From positions 1 through 33,681 of the forward strand of contig JAABRD010000057.1 in NCBI GenBank assembly GCA_011391085.1: a DNA stretch of 33,681 nt, read 5' to 3'. How positions within the stretch are numbered: position 1 is the stretch's first letter; each line of letters opens with the position of its first letter. Both the position numbers and the translations under genes were made by a program. The notes under the pieces are model-generated. The model was not told the DNA's origin. It was given only the letters and a program-made list of their open reading frames with translations, and made no database searches. Shown piece after piece: positions 28,375 to 33,681 of this stretch. Origin of the DNA: Thiotrichaceae bacterium. Its GTDB lineage: Bacteria > Pseudomonadota > Gammaproteobacteria > Beggiatoales > Beggiatoaceae.

Positions 28375-29367
28375 ATGTCCACACTCCCCTGGTCCGAATC
28401 CCTAGAACTCTGGTGGCAAACCCTTGCCCCCTCCATTCCACCTGACAACCATGCTATCTTTCAGAAATTTATTGCCCAAGGTCAAAGCTATTTTCGCTTC
28501 ACCGAACAACTCCTCCAAATTTCCCAAAACCTCTCTTCCCATTCGGAAGTGACTTTGACTGATTGGGAACAATTGTGGGAAAAAACCATTGCGAACCTCA
28601 AAAACAGTTTCACCGACATCTTCCAACAAGATAAGAAAGGCCGCGGTTGCTTTTGGGAAATGCCATTAGACAACTGGCAACAGACCGTTTCTTCACTGTC
28701 TATGCGATCCTCAGGTCCTGAAAAAATTAACCAAGAATTCGAACGCCTCCTCTCACTCCCAGGGATTGGTTACACTCAAAAATGGCAATGTCATCTCCAA
28801 GAACGTACCCGGCTATGGATGAACTACCAGAAAGCCCTAGACGAATATGTCTCCGTCTTTAGAAAAATCGGAATGCGCACCATTGACCTCTTCCAAAACA
28901 AAATTTTGGCACTCAGTATTCAAGGACGCACTTTAGATAGCCTACGGGCGGTCTATGACTTATGGGTGGACTGTGGCGAAGAAGCCTATGCTAACGTCGT
29001 CAGCCGTCAAGATTTTGGCGAAGTCAATGCCCAACTGATTAATGCGTTCATGACCTGGAAACAACATGAAAGTACCTTGCTGGATGAACTCCTGAATTTC
29101 TTAAATATCCCAACCCGCCCAGAGTTTGACACGATTACATTACGGATGCAACAGATGCGTAGAGAATTTCGCACCCGCCAATCCGCTGACGCCTCCACTT
29201 TGGACAACCTGCGCAAAGAAGTGGAGACCCTGCATACGGAACTGAAAACTCTCAAAGAGACTCCTAAACCCACGACGACCCGTGCCAAACGAACCACGGC
29301 CAAATCGAAGGCCAGTGCTATTCAACCGGACCCGTCTCAACCTCAAACTGCTACCATAGGAAAATAA
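28375..29367 (+). CDS. phaE: Class III polyhydroxyalkanoate synthase subunit PhaE
   Basis: A 330-residue non-catalytic partner of PhaC; the PhaE-PhaC complex polymerises 3-hydroxybutyryl-CoA on the surface of storage granules. The start (PWSESLELWWQ), the central RLLSLPGIGYTQKWQ segment, the VYDLWVDCGEEAY motif at about 186-198, and the helical coiled C-terminal part (about 255-295) agree with PhaE. The last 35 residues are a low-complexity Thr/Lys/Pro tail. No Shine-Dalgarno sequence is seen because heptamer repeats run up to the ATG. It ends 3 bases before phaC, so the pair is an operon. Confidence 0.9.
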   Translation: MSTLPWSESLELWWQTLAPSIPPDNHAIFQKFIAQGQSYFRFTEQLLQISQNLSSHSEVTLTDWEQLWEKTIANLKNSFTDIFQQDKKGRGCFWEMPLDNWQQTVSSLSMRSSGPEKINQEFERLLSLPGIGYTQKWQCHLQERTRLWMNYQKALDEYVSVFRKIGMRTIDLFQNKILALSIQGRTLDSLRAVYDLWVDCGEEAYANVVSRQDFGEVNAQLINAFMTWKQHESTLLDELLNFLNIPTRPEFDTITLRMQQMRREFRTRQSADASTLDNLRKEVETLHTELKTLKETPKPTTTRAKRTTAKSKASAIQPDPSQPQTATIGK

Positions 29368-29370
29368 CCC

Positions 29371-30435
29371 GTGTTACCTCTTCACCTACGTCCTGATCAA
29401 GCTATCCAAGAACTGTTGGAGTTTAACAAAAAATTGGCCGACGGTTTGAAAACCTTATCCGACCTGGGCACCCTTGACGTCGGCACTACGCCCAAAGAAG
29501 CGGTTTATCAAGAAGATAAACTGGTTCTGTACCGCTATAAACCCATCACGGATAAAATCAACCCAACGCCTTTGCTAATCGTCTATGCCCTTGTCAATCG
29601 GCCTTACATGATAGATTTACAACCTGACCGTTCTCTCGTCAAACATTTGCTGGAAACGGGCCAAGATGTATACTTAATTGACTGGGGCTACCCAGACCGG
29701 GCCGACCGTTACTTGACCTTAGATGACTACATCAATGGCTATATCCAACGTTGCGTCAAAGCCATCTGTCGGCGCCATGACCTCTGTAAAATCAACCTGT
29801 TAGGTATCTGTCAAGGAGGTACTTTTAGTACCTGTTACACCGCCTTGAATCCAGAGAAAGTTCGCAATCTCATCACTATGGTGACGCCGATAGATTTTAA
29901 AACGCCTGACAACTTACTGAGTCACTGGTTGCAAAAACTTGATGTTGACCTCCTTGTTGACACTCTGGGTAATATTCCAGGTGAAATTCTGAACTGGGCG
30001 TTCTTATCCCTCAAACCGTTTCGCCTCACGGGACAAAAATATTTAGATATGATTGATAGTCTAGGTGATACCGAAGCAGCCAAGAATTTTCTGCGCATGG
30101 AAAAATGGATTTTTGACAGTCCCGACCAAGCCGGCGAAGCCTTTCGTCAATTCATCAAAGAATTTTTCCAAAAAAATGGTCTGATGCACGGCAAGATTTC
30201 CATTGGCGACCAACGGGTCGATTTGAAGAATATCACCATACCAGTCCTTAATATTTACGCCACCCAAGACCATCTGGTGCCTCCCGACTCCTCCAGGGCA
30301 CTGCAAAAATGTGTGGGAACGGCAGATTACACGGAAGTGCCTTTTCAAGGCGGACATATTGGTATTTATGTCAGTGGTCGGGCGCAGAAGGAAGTGCCTG
30401 TGACGATTGGGAAGTGGTTGGAGGCGAGAAGGTAA
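29371..30435 (+). CDS. phaC: Class III polyhydroxyalkanoate synthase catalytic subunit PhaC
   Basis: A 354-residue alpha/beta-hydrolase-type polymerase that extends polyhydroxybutyrate from hydroxyacyl-CoA. The catalytic triad is visible: Cys147 in the lipase-like box GICQGG, Asp300 in YATQDHLVP, and His329 in QGGHIG. The sequence LIVYALVNRPYMIDLQPDRS near 70-88 and the length of about 355 are typical of the class III (Allochromatium-type) enzyme, which needs PhaE. The start is GTG at 29371, three bases after the phaE stop, with AGGAAAA about ten bases before it. The phaA and phaB genes that make the monomer are not in the window. Confidence 0.96.
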   Translation: MLPLHLRPDQAIQELLEFNKKLADGLKTLSDLGTLDVGTTPKEAVYQEDKLVLYRYKPITDKINPTPLLIVYALVNRPYMIDLQPDRSLVKHLLETGQDVYLIDWGYPDRADRYLTLDDYINGYIQRCVKAICRRHDLCKINLLGICQGGTFSTCYTALNPEKVRNLITMVTPIDFKTPDNLLSHWLQKLDVDLLVDTLGNIPGEILNWAFLSLKPFRLTGQKYLDMIDSLGDTEAAKNFLRMEKWIFDSPDQAGEAFRQFIKEFFQKNGLMHGKISIGDQRVDLKNITIPVLNIYATQDHLVPPDSSRALQKCVGTADYTEVPFQGGHIGIYVSGRAQKEVPVTIGKWLEARR

Positions 30436-30465
30436 TCAAACCATTCAGGAGTCTAAAACTCCATT

Positions 30466-30516
30466 CAGGAGTTCAAAGCGTTAGCTTTGACAAAGCTGCG
30501 GCGCTGTGGACTCCTG
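30466..30516. repeat. Family J repeat, copy 2
   Basis: Begins CAGGAGTTCAAAGCGTTAGC and ends GTGGACTCCTG, so its ends are inverted partners. A second CAGGAGT lies 20 bases before it. It occupies the gap between phaC and the DGQHR gene. Confidence 0.55.
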
Positions 30517-30565
30517 GGTCTGATATTATTTCAACAGCTATACTTAACTCCTTGGAGAATCTTTC

Positions 30566-31603
30566 ATGACAGAAAAAACCTTTGCCATTGAATTTGAACA
30601 AAGTGGAATAACATTCTGGTTTTGCACTTTAAAGTGCAAATATTTGGCCATGATAACCTACGTTGCTGCCAGAGGCGTATCTCACGAAGAAGGTGCGGTA
30701 CAAAGATTGTTGAATCCCAAAAGAATCAAAGGAATCAAAAACTTTGTACTAGAGGGTGGTATGTTTTCCAACAGTATCATCCTGAACTGGACTTCAGAGG
30801 AGATGTTCAGCTTTGAGAATCATCAATTGGAACTTACCCTGGGTGAAAAAATGGCCCAACTCATTGATGGGCAACATAGAATTGCAGGCATCAAAGAAGC
30901 ACTCAAAGAACAACCAGAGATTGGCGAAATTGAAATACCGACCATTTTTACGAAGAAACTCGATACTTCAAGGTGTGCCCAAATCTTTTTAAGCATTAAC
31001 ACCGAACAACAACCGGTGCCAAAAAGTCTGGTCTATGATTTATATAAGGTGGCTTTTCCAGCCAAAGATTATACCGTGGAAAGGGCTGCCGATATAGCGG
31101 AAAGATTAAATCAAGACCCTGAGTCTCCCTACCGCGATTATATTAAGTTTCCCACTGGCACCAGAAGGATGGGTGGCGTACAATTGTCCACGGTGGTAAG
31201 TAATTTAAAGAGATTTATTAAACAAAAGGATGGCGAATTTGAAAGATTTAATATCACGAATTTTGAAAATCAAGTCAAGTTGTTAATCAACTATTTTTCG
31301 GTTTTCAAAATGGCTTACGGCACCCATTGGAGTAAAACTCACAATCCTTTTATTTTTGCGGCTGGCTTTAGTGCAGCATTAGAACTGCTGGCCAATGATT
31401 TATTACAACTTTGTCACGCCAAGAAGGACTTTTCAAAGGAAATGTTCGCCTCCTTGTTGCAATTTGATAGGGACCACTTAATCTATCAATCCGAAGTCAA
31501 AGGTTTGTCGGGAGAAGCCGCCAAGGACAAAATTAGGACTAGACTGAAAGAGTTGATTGATAAGCAACAGATGAGTCAAGAAGGCGATTTCAAATTCTGG
31601 TAG
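30566..31603 (+). CDS. DGQHR-domain (DndB-like) protein
   Basis: A 345-residue protein with the diagnostic motif LIDGQHRIAGIKEAL (residues 99-113, DGQHR at 101-105). This marks the DGQHR family to which DndB, the regulator of DNA phosphorothioation genes, belongs. Further family-like segments are PTIFTKKLD, FLSINTEQQPVPKSL and GVQLSTVVSNLKRF. None of dndA, C, D or E is in the window, so this is an orphan here, and its target is unknown. GGAG at 30554-30557 fits the ATG. The last codon (Trp) and the TAG stop come from a family A element inserted at the original stop; without it the frame ends one codon earlier at TAA. The next gene would then have started about 20 bases downstream, as in an operon. 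Confidence 0.82.
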   Translation: MTEKTFAIEFEQSGITFWFCTLKCKYLAMITYVAARGVSHEEGAVQRLLNPKRIKGIKNFVLEGGMFSNSIILNWTSEEMFSFENHQLELTLGEKMAQLIDGQHRIAGIKEALKEQPEIGEIEIPTIFTKKLDTSRCAQIFLSINTEQQPVPKSLVYDLYKVAFPAKDYTVERAADIAERLNQDPESPYRDYIKFPTGTRRMGGVQLSTVVSNLKRFIKQKDGEFERFNITNFENQVKLLINYFSVFKMAYGTHWSKTHNPFIFAAGFSAALELLANDLLQLCHAKKDFSKEMFASLLQFDRDHLIYQSEVKGLSGEAAKDKIRTRLKELIDKQQMSQEGDFKFW

Positions 31604-31712
31604 TGATGCAATCTGGGTGATATGTTTCCCCCCTCACCCCCGGCCCCTCTCCCAGAGGGAGAGGGGCCGGGGGTGAGGGGGGAAAGTTTATCACCCAGAT
31701 TGCATCACTACC
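31599..31712. repeat. Family A MITE-like element with 8-bp target duplication, copy 5
   Basis: The ends GGTAGTGATGCAATCTGGGT and ACCCAGATTGCATCACTACC are perfectly complementary over 20 bases. The exact direct repeats CAAATTCT flank it (31591-31598 and 31713-31720). The GC-rich core is the same hairpin as in copy 3. It inserted across the stop codon of the DGQHR gene. Confidence 0.95.
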
Positions 31713-31742
31713 CAAATTCTAATGGAGTAAAGAATAATCAAA

Positions 31743-32270
31743 ATGAGAGTTCCACACGAGTCGTCGGATTTTTTAAGGAATAGAAATTTTCTACCCTACC
31801 TGGTCAGTAGCCCAAAATTTTTATCGAGTAGTGATGCCCAAAATCTGAGTAATGCCTTATACAAAGATGCCGAAGGTTACCTGTATAATGGTATTTTGTC
31901 TCTTGGTTCAGGCATTCGGTCTATTTTAAATAAAAATTATGGCTGGGCGACCGTTAAACTTTATTATTCAGTAGGGTGGATTAAGCGTAGCGTATCCACC
32001 AACATCAACCACGGCTGGTGGATACGCTACGCTTAATCCACCCTACATGAAATATCAGGTTCGTTATGCACAGGTACTTATACCTTTTCTGAAACTCATG
32101 CGGGTCTTGCTTATCTGTTTCGTTTTCTAATCCATGCCATTGAGGAGTGTCATGCTAAAAATATTCATTGTCGTTATTTAACACCCCATCTAAGTTTTAT
32201 AAAAGGCCTATTTTCAGATAAGACAGGTTCTTTCACGGTTCTTTTAAACAAAATTGAAATGGTTGCCTAA
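31743..32270 (+). pseudogene. Unknown gene interrupted by a palindromic element
   Basis: The frame runs 176 codons with a single in-frame stop (TAA, 32034-32036) inside the palindrome at 31971-32046. Removing 72 bases between the two flanking TA dinucleotides restores one frame of 151 residues through YYSVHEISGSL. The protein would be mostly helical, with NYGWATVKLYYSV before and FSETHAGLAYLFRFLIHAI after the insertion. The WATxKLYYSV pattern reminds me of small helical proteins, some of them HEPN-like, but I cannot name the family. Before the family A insertion upstream it would have followed the DGQHR gene at once, so both probably formed one unit. It may be wholly inactive, or the first 97 residues may still be made. 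Confidence 0.7.
31971..32046. repeat. Perfect 30-bp inverted repeat interrupting a gene
   Basis: The arms at 31971-32000 (GTAGGGTGGATTAAGCGTAG, then CGTATCCACC) and 32017-32046 are exactly complementary over 30 bases, with a 16-base loop. This element family is not repeated elsewhere in the window. The perfect arms point to a recent arrival. Confidence 0.92.
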
Positions 32271-32715
32271 TTTCCAATCAACCTAAAAGCCTGTTCAAAG
32301 TCTTTTTCTCGTTTTTACGCGCCCGCCTGGGAATTTTCTCCCTTGCGTAAAGTTATTCAGCGTCATCCCAAACACTCTCCCCTGCCGTATCAAATTTTCT
32401 CCTTTACTTTCACTTAATGTTAGTCAGCTATTTGACAACCTGTTTGAAAAATAACTAGATTAAACCTTGATTAAATTCAAGACCATTCCCTCCTTTTCCC
32501 CTTGAGTTATCACCACGATTTAGCGAAGACCACGAATTGTCTTTTGGTTATCACAAATAGCCTTTTTATTCTGTTATTATATCGTGTAACTAATTGAAAA
32601 TAAAAAATAATTTTGGGTGGCTCTTTTTTGCAAAGATTGAACCAACTGAATTCAAATTCAGTTTTTTGAAACTTTGTTTAACCATTTTGAACGATTTACT
32701 AAATCGTGGTCCTTC
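32271..32715. other. Gene-free AT-rich spacer
   Basis: 445 bases without a gene or a known repeat family. A possible promoter for the next gene is TTGACA (32432-32437), 18 bases, TAGATT (32456-32461). A 9-base inverted repeat AACTGAATT/AATTCAGTT (32644-32663) is followed by a T-run, terminator-like but with a 2-base loop and close to the next start. Confidence 0.45.
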
Positions 32716-33339
32716 ATGACAAGATACGAAAATCTTCGTGACCAACTCAAAACCGGTGATATTGTTTTATTTTCCGGGAAGAACGATTTAATTAGCGAAA
32801 CCATCAAGTTAGTTACCTTATCTAAATGGTCTCATGTCGGCATGGTGTTACGTCAACCAGACTACGACTTGGTGTTGTTATGGGAGTCCACCACGCTGTC
32901 TAATTTAAAAGATATTGAAGATGGGAAAGCCAAACGTGGTGTTCAACTGGTCAGTTTGCGGGAAAGACTCAGGGCTTATAGAGGTGATGTAGTTATCAGG
33001 CAATTGCAAAATATCAGTATTGATGAGAACCCCAAGATGAAAACAGCACTGCTTGATTTTAGAACCGAAGTTCGAGACCGCCCGTTTGAAGATGGCTGGC
33101 TGGCGTTACTGAAAAGTGCGGTGGATTACTTTGGCAGATTCAGCAAAAACCAGGAAGACCTTTCTAGTCTATTTTGTAGTGAACTGGTAGCTGAGGCTTA
33201 TCAGCGGATGGGGTTGTTAGCGGAAGTGCCTGATGGTGAACCTTCTAATGAGTATACGCCGATAGATTTTTCGGAAAAGAAGAAGTTGCCTTTATTAAAG
33301 GGGGCAACGTTGGGGCCAGAGATTGTGGTGACTATTTAA
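32716..33339 (+). CDS. YiiX/NlpC-P60-like cysteine hydrolase
   Basis: A 207-residue protein of the permuted papain-fold NlpC/P60 class (YiiX/YebB-like). The fold signature is present: KTGDIVLFSG at 12-21, the catalytic His40 in SKWSHVGMVL, a polar WES at 56-58, and the catalytic Cys154 in LFCSELVAEAYQRMGLL near the C-terminal side, which is the circularly permuted order. Such proteins cleave amide or thioester bonds in peptidoglycan, lipids or proteins; the substrate here is unknown. No signal peptide is visible, so it is probably cytoplasmic. The start at 32716 was chosen since the fold begins at once; a TTG at 32674 would add 14 residues. No neighbour suggests a role. Confidence 0.82.
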   Translation: MTRYENLRDQLKTGDIVLFSGKNDLISETIKLVTLSKWSHVGMVLRQPDYDLVLLWESTTLSNLKDIEDGKAKRGVQLVSLRERLRAYRGDVVIRQLQNISIDENPKMKTALLDFRTEVRDRPFEDGWLALLKSAVDYFGRFSKNQEDLSSLFCSELVAEAYQRMGLLAEVPDGEPSNEYTPIDFSEKKKLPLLKGATLGPEIVVTI

Positions 33340-33511
33340 ATAGTTTGGTTCTAAAAATCTGACAGGTCGTAGTGCATCTGTCAAGTTTAACACCACAACC
33401 TCAAAAAGCCGTGTGACGGTTCTTATTCTGGAATCAAGAAAAACTAGGTTAGAGGATTGAAAATAGTTGCCATCCTTCCCTAGAGATACTGAAAACCAAC
33501 ATCTATGTTTC

Positions 33512-33623
33512 GGTAGTGATGCAATATGGGTGATATGTTTACCCTCACCCCCGGCCCCTCTCCCAGGGGGGGAGGGGCCGGGGGTGGGGGGAAAGAGTCC
33601 ATCACCCACATTGCATCACTACC
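33512..33623. repeat. Family A MITE-like element with 8-bp target duplication, copy 6
   Basis: The ends GGTAGTGATGCAATATGGGT and ACCCACATTGCATCACTACC are flanked by exact TATGTTTC repeats (33504-33511 and 33624-33631). The GC-rich core is the same hairpin as copies 3 and 5 with a few changes. It lies in the 330-base gap before the last gene, which otherwise shows nothing. Confidence 0.95.
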
Positions 33624-33673
33624 TATGTTTCTATAGCATAGACACTCAAAATTTTTAAAAAGGAGATAATTAC

Positions 33674-33681
33674 ATGAACCT
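33674..33681 (+). CDS. Start of a further gene, cut by the window end
   Basis: AGGAG at 33661-33665 is followed 8 bases later by ATG AAC, then the window ends. The ribosome site is strong, but only two codons are visible and nothing can be said of the product. Confidence 0.5.

Noticed and set aside
31743-32036. Complete 97-residue gene
   Set aside because: Its last 21 residues and stop codon come from the inserted palindrome, and the same frame continues beyond it with coding-like sequence, so it is a broken gene.

Overview
The window looks like chromosome of a gammaproteobacterium of the Thiotrichales/Beggiatoaceae kind (filamentous or giant sulfur bacteria). This is inference from gene content. 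The minus-strand order rpmH-rnpA-yidD-yidC is typical of gammaproteobacteria. There is also a class III polyhydroxyalkanoate synthase pair (phaE-phaC), tandem bacteriohemerythrins, a many-PAS hybrid histidine kinase, a very large WD40/STAND protein, and an exceptional density of small palindromic and terminal-inverted-repeat elements. No rRNA, CRISPR array, phage genes or full-length transposase gene is visible.

Layout. 1-3535: ruvX, then a two-domain glycosyltransferase on the minus strand, with repeat-derived sequence inside it and at its C-terminus. 3536-7681: a repeat-packed gap and a PAS-rich hybrid sensor kinase. 7751-10154 (minus): the overlapping yidC/yidD/rnpA/rpmH block with a good sigma70-type promoter, convergent with the kinase. 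10155-10961: gene-free, three GC-rich palindromic elements. 10962-15824: an OmpA-like lipoprotein, two paralogous hemerythrins, an orphan MoxR ATPase and a squalene/phytoene synthase, separated by large inverted repeats. 15961-16036: tRNA-Thr(CGT).

16264-23326: a probable conflict/defence neighbourhood. It holds a HEPN-like protein, a small uncharacterised protein, and a 1662-residue protein with the order PNP-type nucleosidase-like domain, nSTAND1 NTPase, transmembrane helix, WD40 propeller, PDZ, WD40. The nucleosidase-like domain seems to lack its catalytic core. 23716-30435: a secreted PPC-domain protein (minus), acetyl-CoA synthetase, a 14-copy 28-bp tandem array, and phaE-phaC. Acetate activation and PHA synthesis fit together as carbon storage. 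30566-33681: a DGQHR (DndB-like) protein, a gene broken by a palindromic element, a YiiX-like cysteine hydrolase, and the first codons of a further gene.

The most distinctive layer is the repeats. Family A (ends GGTAGTGATGCAATCTGGGT) has three copies flanked by exact 8-bp direct repeats, so it behaves as a transposed MITE. Family B (ends TAGTRATATTC) is flanked by TA. The same GC-rich hairpin core occurs in B and C elements and alone, and B and A copies with alternative cores also exist, so ends and cores behave as exchangeable modules. Several gene ends (glycosyltransferase C-terminus, DGQHR stop codon, upstream start codons of the kinase, squalene synthase and the 148-aa protein) are made of repeat sequence, and one gene is broken by a repeat.
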